Part shown: piece after piece, positions 1 through 10,200 of the stretch
How the letters are laid out: every line of letters begins with the position of its first letter
Numbering within the stretch: position 1 is the first letter of the stretch
DNA from: Ampelocalamus luodianensis
Taxonomy: Eukaryota > Streptophyta > Magnoliopsida > Poales > Poaceae
Direction of reading: 5' to 3'
NCBI GenBank assembly: GCA_036346255.1
Contig: CM070620.1
Coordinates: 64,342,522-64,406,521 of the forward strand
DNA: 64,000 nucleotides
The notes under the pieces: model-generated
What the model was told of the DNA's origin: nothing
What the model saw: the letters and a program-made list of their open reading frames with translations, nothing else
The model's database searches: none
Program-made: the position numbers and the translations under genes

Positions 1-342
1 AAAGACTTTATTATGTTAACTTTCAGATTGTAATAAATGAATCTAGTCGTGTATAGCATTCTTTTATGATCTTTGAGGATTGATCGATGTTATTGAGAAG
101 TTTTAAGTTGTATGGCTTATGTTAAATTGGCGGTTAGCATCTTGACTTCTGAATAGCCATGGTGTTAACTTAGTTGGTTAATTAGGATTTTTGATTAAGT
201 CTTATAACTGATGTTATTATTGTTTTATGATTTGTTGTGAAAAACCTCCGGTATCGTCGTATACTAAAGAGGTTATGTCGAAATTTTGTGATTTAGCTTA
301 GGATAGTAGCATTCCAGGCTCATGCTGAGTTGGGGTGTTACA
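1..342 (+). mobile_element. 3' end of a sense LTR (element Z), rest outside window
   Basis: The segment ends in GGGGTGTTACA, the terminus shared by the other LTRs here (A ends at 2996, F at 32789, B at 58203). The preceding bases (CCTCCGGTAT, then AGTAGCATTCCAGGCTCATGC) match the last 100 bp of the F LTR at about 32665-32789. No PBS follows position 342; antisense D LTR sequence starts instead. So this is either the 3' LTR of an element that begins left of the window or a solo LTR inserted into D. The TSD would be CCATA (343-347), but its partner lies outside. Confidence 0.75.
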
Positions 343-699
343 CCATAATCATTCCCTTAAGCAGTTTGCTCATTTATTAAAGTACGATCTGAAATTTAAT
401 CAACTATCAAAGTTTCATGGCAGTGTGCATGCGAACATAAAGCTACTCCCTCCCATGCATGTCGTTCCTGGATTGGGTACCTAAAACAACAATAACAACA
501 AGGGTGAGTCCACAGACTCAGCAAGTACATATATAAGTCATACAATACAAAATTATAACATCAACATCCACTTCCAGAAGCATATCATTAAATCATTCCA
601 CATGCATATACAATGCTTAAGGATCCTTTCTCTTTATCTCTTTTTGCATTTTACCGTTAATGCAAAGTATGCAACCGTCGCTGCATACCCATGCCTGTG
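343..699 (-). mobile_element. Antisense LTR fragment of element D, left of insertion A
   Basis: On the minus strand this is LTR sequence of the D/F family: the splice-acceptor-like block (plus strand ACCTAAAACAACAATAACAAC at about 479), the TGAGTC hairpin, and the start of the hairpin array (plus strand GTATGCAACCGTC at 667). It stops at CTGTG (695-699), where element A inserted. It resumes at 13957 with the duplicated CTGTG. Confidence 0.8.
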
Positions 700-912
700 T
701 GTAATACCCCAAAAGTATTCGAGAATATTCGAAAGAGTATTCTGGAGAGATTATGTGAATTCGGAGAATGACCAAATATAAAATAAATTTAACAACAATT
801 AGATATGGGGGTTTTCTACAGTTTTTCGGCAACCTAGGCCTCGAGCCTTGGCCCAAGAGGCCCATGAGGGGCTGGCCACCAATAAAAAGAGGGGGGGGGG
901 GAAACCCTAGTT

Positions 913-942
913 GCTACAGTACCATGCCCTTGGTACTATAGC
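913..942 (+). promoter_or_regulatory. CTACAGT/ACTGTAG inverted-repeat box of the A LTR
   Basis: GCTACAGTACC, an 8-nt spacer, then GGTACTATAGC. In the 3' LTR (7455-7484) the right arm is GGTACTGTAGC, giving a perfect 11-bp inverted repeat; the 5' copy has one C-to-T type change. Further CTATAGC/CTGTAGC boxes follow. They lie upstream of the long purine tract in the putative U3. Similar clusters occur in the LTRs of C, D and E. A promoter or regulatory role is inferred from position and recurrence only. Confidence 0.45.
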
Positions 943-1910
943 GCCGCACTATAGCAACCCCCCTACTGCTATGCCAAGAGGAGAAAAGAAGGAGAGAAAG
1001 GAAGAAGAAGAAAGGAAGAGGAAGGGGAGAAGGAAAAGAGGAAGGAAAGGAAGGACCTTCGCTGGGTCTCCGCGTTCGTCATCTCGTTCTCCAAGGGTAA
1101 CGTTTATCGAATGTCGTTGTTTGATTAGCCGTAGAAGGGAAACTGATTAGTTTTGGTTGGATCGAAGTCTGCCTGCTATAGATTCAATTCTTTCCATATT
1201 ATTGCGCGGCCAGTTTCGTGTGTTTAGAGGCCGAATTAGGAGTTTTGATCTTCTAGAGTTATTTATATTATGTTCTTAGCTTTCGGTGGCCGCCGAGTTC
1301 ACCGGATTCCGATGTACGGATCAAAAGTTATGATTTGTTTAGTGTCGCTGTCCTGCTAATCTGTCAGCATCCAGACAGTTTGTAGAAAACAAGGTTAAGC
1401 CATTAGTTAAATAGGAAATCAGAGGATCTCGATATAACAAAAAATGTAGGTAATTTCCATACCTTTTCAGAGAGCTAAAGAACGCAAGATTTGGACTTTC
1501 GTAGCAAACGTTATGGTTGTTTTAGTGTACTGTCCAGAGAACCTGATGTGAATATTGATGTCTTTTAATTTGGCTTGGTAGGGGTATTAGATGGCCGATT
1601 TAGAAGGGACCCTCAACTAGGTTTAGTTGGGGAATTTAATTATCTTTCCAGAAAGTCCAAGAACATCTCATTTGGACTCCTGTGCCAATAGATATTGAGT
1701 TTTGTATATAACTGTCCACCGAGGAGACAGATTGACGTTTAGGATTTGGGGTTGGGATCGGGTTAGACGCTTTTGCGAGTTAGTGATTGTTTTTATATGG
1801 TTTGTTTGGTCTACTACTGTTATCTTAGCATGTGTTATAAATGTATTCAGGTGGTGGTTTGATCCCGGAGGCAGCACCTGCTGCACGTCCCTCGCTCTCT
1901 CGCGGTTAAG

Positions 1911-2561
1911 GCAAGTATAATGATGGATATTATAGATATCATTGAATGGCAATGTTTGATAAATACTAGGAGTATTTGTGTTATCCATGATTGTTATGGT
2001 GGTATGTTTGGTAATGTTCATGGTTTCCAGTGAAATGAGTAAAGTGTTATTCTTGGATGTTTGAAGGTTACGAAGTTTTGATTATGAGCATTTGTAGTAT
2101 GAATAGATTATTCACATGCAATGTTACTACGGATGCATGTTTATATTAATTTGAGATTTCATACATATGCATCATGACGGCTTATTGAAGTCTTGGTCAA
2201 GTGATGACCAAGCATCTGTTGAGGTCCCCGGCATGTTTATGACGGGCTAAAGGTCCCCATGTTTGTAGAGCATGGGCTTAGGTCCCCATACTTGCGGAGT
2301 ATGGGCAATAGTCCCTGTGCCAGATGGCACAGGCATGGGTGTGCATCGACGGATGCGCACTTTGCATTACCGGTAAAATGCAAAAGAGAAAGAGAAAGAT
2401 AAAGTGCATGTTGAGCATATTGCATAGCATATGTATGTAAAGTTATTGGTGTGTGGTTTTTGTGATACAGTTGATGAGTTTACATGCATGTATGCTGTTT
2501 ATGCCATTTATTATATTTGCTGAGTCTTTGGACTCACCTCTTGTTGTTTGTTGTGTTTTAG
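1911..2561 (+). other. Putative GC-AG intron within the A LTR leader
   Basis: The donor-like block is GGTTAAG|GCAAGT (GC at 1911-1912). The acceptor-like block is TTGTTGTTTGTTGTGTTTTAG|GT (AG at 2560-2561), preceded by a T-rich tract. AG|GCAAGT is the classical GC-type plant donor. The AAGGCAAG block recurs at the equivalent place in B, C, E, F, S, H, I and J, which supports function, but no transcript evidence is available. Confidence 0.4.
2192..2384 (+). other. Seven-hairpin array in the A 5' LTR
   Basis: Consecutive hairpins: 2192-2212 (CTTGGTCA...TGACCAAG), 2226-2246 (CCCGGCAT/ATGACGGG, imperfect), 2255-2276 (CCCATGTT-TGTAG-AGCATGGG), 2285-2305 (CCCATACT-TGCGG-AGTATGGG), 2314-2333 (CCTGTGCC-AGAT-GGCACAGG), 2339-2360 (GTGTGCATC-GACG-GATGCGCAC, one wobble) and 2361-2384 (TTTGCATT-ACCGGTAA-AATGCAAA). 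The 3' LTR copy is at 13152-13344. Homologous arrays with different stems but kept pairing exist in B, C, D, E and F. Confidence 0.85.
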
Positions 2562-2998
2562 GTATCCTTACGAGATCGGCATGCATGGAGGAAAAGAAGG
2601 ATTAGCCTTGTTGCACTATTGCACGATCTACCCCACAATGGAATGCAAAAGAAAATTACTTAGTAGTTGAATGAATTACTTAAAATACACTTTATGATTA
2701 TTGCTTTGCTTGGAGTAAATTGTAATAAACGGATAGATATTTTTGGATGCTCTTGATCTATATCCTAGATGTTTATTTGCTATGGATGTTGGAGTAACGA
2801 ATAGCCAGTTTTGATTTGTCTTAATCAAATTGCAAGTTAGAATACTTATATATGCTATATCTGTTAGTTAGAACCTCTGGTATAGATAACTATACAAAGC
2901 AGGTTCTGCCGAAATTTTGTAAGGTATTTTAGTTTAACTTGTCTAAATTATTTAATTCAGTAGCATTCTATGCCTTTGACAGGTTGGGGTGTTACAGT

Positions 2999-3010
2999 TG
3001 GTATCAGAGC
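2999..3010 (+). promoter_or_regulatory. Primer-binding site of element A (initiator Met tRNA)
   Basis: TGGTATCAGAGC starts 2 nt after the 5' LTR end (spacer GT). It is complementary to the 3' end of plant initiator methionine tRNA, the usual primer for minus-strand DNA synthesis in these elements. Confidence 0.9.
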
Positions 3011-6000
3011 GGGCTGTAGGTCCGTGGTATTTGAATTATTAAACTTGACACACTAAGCACAGTAGGTGGGTTTGGGTTATTGCATTGGATTTGCGCTTCC
3101 GTTATGTTCTATTGATCATTCCTGCTATGAGAAGATTTGATATATCTATATTATAATACTATGGTTATTATGTGTGGGGATAACCCATGTTGAGAGGTTG
3201 AGGTCGTGGTTGTGGCCCTGGGCTTTACCAGGCTACACCACCGTTCGCAGTATGATAATAGTGAGTATCTTTAGAGAGGTTGTTCTCTTTCCTGGATTTG
3301 ATTTGATCAACTCTTGTTCAGTTGTGCTTGATGAATTTATCTTGGATTAGTAGTTCATTCCAGTTGATGAGTTTCCATTGATTTAATTTGACCCTTAAAG
3401 CAAACATTGTTTTTTCAACTGTTTAGCCGCTTGCGGTTGATGAACCTTCTTTGGATAATGGTTACAATGCAGTTGATGGGCTTCGATTGGTTTGTATTTG
3501 TTTTATAGAGTAAAAAAAATTGTTTTTTTTACTCTTGAGCTATTCTTGCTACTTGTAAACGTCGTCATTGGCAATATTGTTCCTTGTCATGAGAGTTGTA
3601 CCTTCTTGTTGGCAGACTTGACCCATTCATTCGCTTGGTGTTTTAGATAATGGAAAGTATCATTTACAAACTTCATTGAAGTACATTTCGATTTTATGCA
3701 CTTCTTTTGGAGTAGTTAGAATATTGAAGTTTAGTGCCTCTTCTTTGAGACAGAAGGTATCAAAACTCTTTTGAGATGTTTTGTTGTGTTTTGTGAGAGG
3801 TTTTAAGCATAAAGGATAGATTGATAGTGTATGAGATATCAAGTTGGGTTTGTAATATGGTGCGTAATCGATCTTAACCAAGATCGTTGGAAGTGAAGTT
3901 GATAGATTTGATGTTGTCATGGAGTTGTTACAAGATGAACTTGTTAAATGACATGACCATTCAAACTAGGAATCCAAGACTTACTAAGAGGTGTGGTGTA
4001 TCGATTACTTGGTTTGATCATTAAGACGATGGAATTCGATAGATTTATTGGATAATTCGGAGTAAAGTATCTCAATAGATTTGTCAACCCATTATTGATG
4101 ATTATGTTAAAGATGTGTTTGACGTTGCCTTAGAGGATATTAATCTGAAAATTTTCATAAACTGACTACTTGGTGATCATACATAATTGCTAGATTGAAA
4201 CATATATATCGGATTAGATGGATGTTGAGGTAGTACCTTGTGAAGCCCAGTGATTAAAGGAGATGATGTTATTAAATATTTAATTGAACTCTGAGCATAA
4301 AGTGGAATGATGATTCTGTGTTTATAAACAGACAGGTGACTGTAAATAGCAGTAGGACCCCATTTGCATAAGTGATAAATACAATTGTCAATTGTCAATG
4401 ATAGTTGAAGTATGTGTTGAGCAGCACTAATGGTTGAATGGATGAAAGAATAAGTGATATCTGAAAACATGCATGGCGAAGTTGTTATTTGATAGTATGG
4501 TCTTGTTAAAATAGGTTTGTTTCGACCTTGTGGCTGGTGCTTCTTTTGGAGAGATTTATGATGGGATAAGAGGCTATGATGATTCTCGCTAGGAGTGTAT
4601 TATTTCTTTGTTAGTGTGATTGTCAGTAAAAGATTATGATGATAATATTGAATGTTTTGTATAAATGAATTGGATCGCTCGCCTGATATGATTAAGCGAA
4701 AATGTTTCTAGTTTCGCAATTGTGATCTTTCAGACCTCATGTTGATGTGGTAGCTGAAATTGTTTTGAGCAAAGTAACGTGATGAGCGGTTTTATTAGTT
4801 TCTAAGTAGTTTATATGTGGTAGTCTTCAAATCTCTTTTTGTTGGAGTTGGCATGGTGATGCTGTAACCAACGAAAGCCGTTTTCTTTGTTAAAGGTAAG
4901 AGTGATGTAGAAGTATTTGAGATCGAAGTCAAGTTTGTAACTTGCAGTTTTTCGAATTTTGCTTAAACTTTCTGTTTTGCCCATCAGAGTTTCTTGAATT
5001 CCAAAAGTAATGTTCTATTCTCGTTTGAGGTTGGCTATTCTCTGCTCGTGGGACTTGTGCCCTCGTCTATGATCTTATCTTTTGTTTTCTGAGATCATTA
5101 CTATTTGATTATTTCTCTTGATCTTGTAACTATTGTAAGTAGTAACGTTTTCCGATGTGTTGAAATTTACTTCTATTTGCCTCTTCTTCTAAGAAAGGGC
5201 TAACCGAATTGTGTTGCAAAGTCTTTTCAGTTGTATTTTGACAACTAGTTAGTGGTGGTCTAGTAGATGACTTTGTGAGCCCTTGGGTGTCAAGTTGTTT
5301 GAGAGGTATTGAGTAATAAAACGATTTATTAGAATAACTCTTGGAGAGGATTTGATTTAAATAGAGTGTTTGACTTTGGAGCTAGCAGATTTCGTTGACA
5401 CAACTAGTAGGGCCTATAGCGAGATGTGGCCCAAGATCTTGTGTTCATTTTGACAGAACATTAGAATTAGCAAGTATGGAAACCTTGAACAGTTTTTTTA
5501 GAATATCGCAACTGGGTACTCGGTAAGATTGTGTAGAAGAACTATGATAGTGTAGTTTAATGAGAGTAGCAGTGTAGAGAAATCTAGTAGTCATGTTATT
5601 TAATGGGATAGCAGGAATTGTTGAGTTATTGTCAAGTATGACTCGGCCTCAGTGAGTAACACTATGGGAGTTAGATTATCTGTAAGGATAACTTAATCAA
5701 GAATATATTTATTTATTGACATTAGTGATTGAGTATGTTTGAATCCTGATCAATTAGTTAGGGTATTGTGAATGGGTATTTTGTGGTCGAGTAGCTGCAT
5801 TTGATTGGTGTGGGTTGGAGAAGGTCAATGATTGGTGAATCGAATCGCCTTGGGTGGTCACTTGGTTAGTGAGGGATGTTAACAATAATGATTGAAGTTA
5901 TTGTTGAGCTGTGTGAAATTTTAGTCATCAGATCTGAGGATTCCCTATCAGGTATACCAGACATTCTTTCTAGGATTCTCAAAGGTTGAATTTGGGCTTT

Positions 6001-7209
6001 GCATTTTTATGCTAGCATCTTGGTTTTCTATGATTAGGTTCCAAGAGTTATAGTGATTTTTGATAGAATCCTTTGGATGCAGTAAAAGAGTGTGAATGCG
6101 GTGAATTTCAAGTTGTTTATCCTTAAAAGATTGAGGTGATGTGATTGTGGCTGAAATCTATATCGAGTTGTGTTGGGAATTATTTATCAAAATAATTTCC
6201 TTTGCTAGAGAAGTTGACTAGAGAAAAAGTCTATTTACATAGGTGTAGATTTTGTGTTCAGTTTGAGCATAGCTTTGAGGTTGCCAAACTAAAGGAAATG
6301 AATTAGTGTGTTATGCGATGATTTGGAATCTCATAGTTTAAGAGAAAGTTGAATTCTAAAAACAAAGTTTGAGAAAAGGTTGTATTCTCGGATAATGATG
6401 TATTCTCTTGGTTTTATTTGAGCTTTGTCTCTAAGACATATGCTAATTATAAATTGAGTTGATTCTTCTTGGTATGCGTGAATCTTCTTGGTTAAGAAAA
6501 AGAAAGGAAATTGTTATTTTGGGCATTTGAGTGATTTCGTCTCTGGCTTATGTGGTGTTTGTTGGCAAACTGCCTACATGGAAAGTGAAGGAGTTTCATG
6601 ATGAATATTTTGGGTTTGGATTTAACTCTCTTTGGGGGGGAGTTGGTAATGCGTGTTTGCAATGAGAATCATTTATTCTCAGTTGAGTTCTGTGGTGCGT
6701 CCCGGGTTAAAGGAGGTGCTCATTGTTAAATTGAGGAGATCGATCGATATAAGGAACAAGAGTTTTGTGTGTTATGTGCAGGTTGTGTGGTTTGGTACCA
6801 AAGGGAATGTTGGCCCAAGGTACGTTGGTTATTCCCGAAAGTTGCGGAGATTTGAGAGATAACGTATCACTAGGACCGTCTTGAGTCCTGACGTGGGGCA
6901 CAGATCATTTTGTATGACATAGCATCGAGGGAGACATATGGAGTGTGAAGTTTCGTTTGGGCCGTTGACCCATGAGTAAAACCGTGCCTTCGAGTCATGT
7001 CCGTGGAGTGACACGTGACAGGTTGGGACGAGTAATAAGCCGTAACACATCAGTTACGTCAAAGTGCGGTGGTCCCATAATTTCGAGAGGAGAACGATTT
7101 GAAAATTGGAGTCTCACTTGCGCGAACAATATCTGGTATTGATCATAGCTGGTGTGTGGTTTTATGGTAAATTCTAGCTGTGATTGTTCCTTGACGTTAA
7201 GCGTGATTA

Positions 7210-7245
7210 GAATTCGGGGTCGAATTCTGTTTAAGGTGGGTATAA
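7210..7245 (+). promoter_or_regulatory. Pre-PPT hairpin and polypurine tract of element A
   Basis: GAATTC-GGGGTC-GAATTC (7210-7227) can fold as a 6-bp hairpin. It is followed by TTTAAGGTGGGTATAA up to the 3' LTR start at 7246. Equivalent hairpins with other stems but the same GGGTC or GGGAC-type loop precede the PPT in B, C, E and G. Confidence 0.6.
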
Positions 7246-10200
7246 TGTAATACCCCAAAAGTATTCAAGAATATTCGAAAGAGTATTCGGGAGAGATTAT
7301 GTGAATTCGGAGAAGGACCGAATATAAAATAAATTTAGCAGCAATTAGATAGGGGGGTTTTCTGCAGTTTTTCAGCAACCTAGGCCTCGGGCCTTGGCCC
7401 AGGAGGCCCATGAGGGGCCGGCCACCAATAAAAAGAGGGGGGGAAACCCTAGTTGCTACAGTACCATGCCCTTGGTACTGTAGCACCGCACTGTAGCACC
7501 CCCTATTGCTATGCCAAGAGGAGAAAAGAAGGAGAGAAAGGAAGAAGAAGAAAGGAAGAGGAAGGGGAGAAGGAAAAGACGAAGGAAAGGAAGGAGCTTC
7601 GCTTGGTCTCCGCGTTCTTCATCTCGTTCTCCAAGGGTAACGTTTATCGAATGTCGTTGTTTGATTAGCCGTAGAAGGGAAACCGATTAGTTTTGGTTGG
7701 ATCAAAGTCTGCCTGCTATAGATTCAATTCTGTCCAAATTATTGCGCTGTCAGTTTCGTGTGTTTAGAGGACGAATTAGGAGATTTGATCTGCTAGAGTT
7801 ATTTATATTATGTTCTTAGCTTTCGGTGGCCGCCGAGTTCACCTGATTTCGATGTACGGATCAAACGTTATGATTTGTTTAGTGTCGCTGTCCTGCTAAT
7901 CTGTCAACATCCAGACAGTTTGTAGAAAACAGGGTTACGGCGTTAGTTAAATAGGAAATAAGAGGATCTCGATATAACGAAAAATGTAGGTAATTTCCAT
8001 ACCTTTTCATAGAGCTAAAGAACGCAAGATTTGGACTTTTGTAGCAAAAGTTATGGTTGTTTTAGTGTACTGTCCAGAGAACCCGACGTGAATATTGATG
8101 TCTTTTAATTTGGCTTGGTAGGGGTATTAGATGGCCAATTTAGAAGGGCCCTGTGGGCGCCCCGGATTATTGGAAATGTACTTAATTAAATTCATACTGT
8201 AGCACAATTGTTAATGAAGGAACAGTACTGCCCCTTTATTAAAGATCATGCTAAATATATAAATTTAACAAGTGACAATTCCAATAAACAGGATTCCCCG
8301 GATATATATATATCTCACAATGGTTCCCAGGATCAACGACCATTGCATATATATATCCTTCATCAACATTGCATCAAATACATACAAGTCATACATTGAC
8401 ATAATTAAACATAAGTTTACAACATTCGGTTTGGTACTACAATATTAAGTGACTTGGTCACTTCAAAAGTCTAACAGCGGAAGCAAAAACAAAATATTAA
8501 AGTCCACCAATGGCCTCATCCACCCGTAGGCAATTGCGTGGAGGAAAGAAGTAGCTTTACTCGTTAGCGTCACCCTGATCGGCGCTAACGGGTACTTCAT
8601 AAAGAAAACCGTCCTCACCTGCAACAATAGGTGATAGCACCTTGAGTACGGAAGGTACTCAGCATGTCTTACACAAACTAATAAAAGAAAGTGTTTATTA
8701 GAACCTATACAAAGGAGTAGAATTTATATATGCATAAGGTTACAACAGGAAGGTATAAAGGTTCAGATTTGCATAAAGCGATACATCTTATCCTACATAT
8801 GCTAAATTTTGAGAAAGCAATTTAATAAATCAAAGTTTAATTAGAACAGTAAGTAAATGACATAATTGTAAACAGTACAGTGCATGAATCCCTCATGCAC
8901 AGCCAGAAACCGAAACCAGATTTTGAAAATAAAAACTTCTATACAGGTGACATCAATTCAAGTTATCGTCCATGACCGTGGACACGGCTATTCAAACAGT
9001 TTATACCCTGCAGGGGTGTACATCTTTACCCACATGACTTAGCTAGCCCGTTGCCTTCGGATGCCTCCGAATGATGACATACTTCCTTTGGTATGCCGGC
9101 CAGGAAACTAAGATTTGGTATTTTTCAACAAGCTAACACTATTGAGTTGGACCCCCATGTGTGAACTGATCTCGCTTAAACAACGACTGATAGCATCTGC
9201 TTAACCGAGGCACACATGTTGCGTCAGTAATGCCGATCCAAACAATTAAATGCGAACTGGGCTCACTACCGATATTAGGATGCAATCGGCACCTTTAAGG
9301 TATTGTATATGCTACGGAGCACATATACGCCTCACCCTTCTAAGAACATCGATCTCGACATACAAGCTCACATGGCATACAACACAGTCATCGGACCTAA
9401 GCATTTATGCCATACAAGGTCAATACACATATTCTTACTCTCCTGTTTCCAACCCAATAGTCTTAACATTTTACTTAACCAAACAGCGCCCATACACTGC
9501 ATGTGGAAGTACGTGGGGGACTTGAATTGAATAGTCAGAGTTCGGTCCTTAATTAACCCGGACAAGTCCACCACAAAACCCAATCTCGTGCACAAAAGCA
9601 CCATCACTAGCTTCCTCTTGTCCAGATCAATTTAAATTTCAAATACAAGTTTGATTTAAAGAAACTAGACAAAGAGTTCAAAATAACACAAGATCATTTG
9701 TGATTCCCCTGTTTGACAAGATATTCTTGTCAAACTCTAAAATGTCTAGACTGCATGTCTAAGCCAAATCTGAAAATATATGTTATAGTATACAGTACTG
9801 AGCTAGGGTTAAGTGTATGATTACAATTAAGGTAATCCACCATGTTAGGTCACATCTAACTACTAACAGATCACAGTTTGTATTTTCAGAAAAATAGCAT
9901 GCACAGTTGTCACTGGATTTAGAAAATCTAATGTATAAAATTTGGGATCAACATAGTGCAGAGAGGATGCTTGCCTTGATAATAATAAACCTCTTGCGAG
10001 TTCAGTTGCTCGAAATATATTCAATTGCTTGTGAGAACTGATTCTAAAAGAAGCAATAAGACCCAATAAATACCAAAACTGACAATAAGTCCAAAATGGA
10101 AGAAATATGCATGATCAATCTGGAAATGCATGATTGGCAGTATGCTTAAGTTATATCTACCCTAATAGTAATACTAACCCATATTATAACTTACTGTTTT

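Larger units (their letters stand above)
700..2996 (+). repeat. 5' LTR of element A
   Basis: A long LTR (2.3 kb) with TG...CA ends and inverted-repeat termini. In order it contains: CTACAGT boxes (913-942); a purine-rich stretch (about 965-1060); three degenerate copies of a roughly 100-150-bp unit (about 1262-1376, 1417-1540, 1606-1725), each with a TTGGAC or equivalent block, an AAAGTTATG-like block and CTGTCC; an AAG|GCAAGT block at 1908-1916; a hairpin array (2192-2384); a TGAGTC/GACTCA hairpin (about 2520-2536); and a T-rich TTTTAG|GT block at 2557-2563. Its long LTR, termini and PBS match plant Del/Tekay-type chromoviruses. Confidence 0.9.
2997..7245 (+). other. Non-coding interior of element A
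   Basis: 4249 bp between PBS and PPT without a credible protein. The first 70 nt after the PBS match those of F and B (CACAGTAGGTGGG block at about 3058-3070). At about 3201 a GAGGTCGTGGTTGTGGCC stretch resembles the GR-rich gag start of F (33011-33036) but is not an open frame. The rest is alignable by eye to the interiors of B (58204-62535), C (50537-54778) and E (28536-30365). Conservation of a long non-coding interior is the definition of LARD elements; its role is unknown. Confidence 0.75.

Noticed and set aside
911..1150. 79-codon frame in the A LTR (and its copy at 7453)
   Set aside because: It reads through the purine tract (Lys/Glu/Arg repeats), is in U3-like sequence and is not kept in the other LTR families.
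1702..1920. Small frame repeated in both A LTRs (second copy at 12695)
   Set aside because: Repeated only because the LTR is repeated; no counterpart in B, C, E or F.
2192..2384. Reading the hairpin array as a CRISPR array or tRNA cluster
   Set aside because: The units are not direct repeats with spacers, have no cloverleaf, and lie within eukaryotic LTRs.
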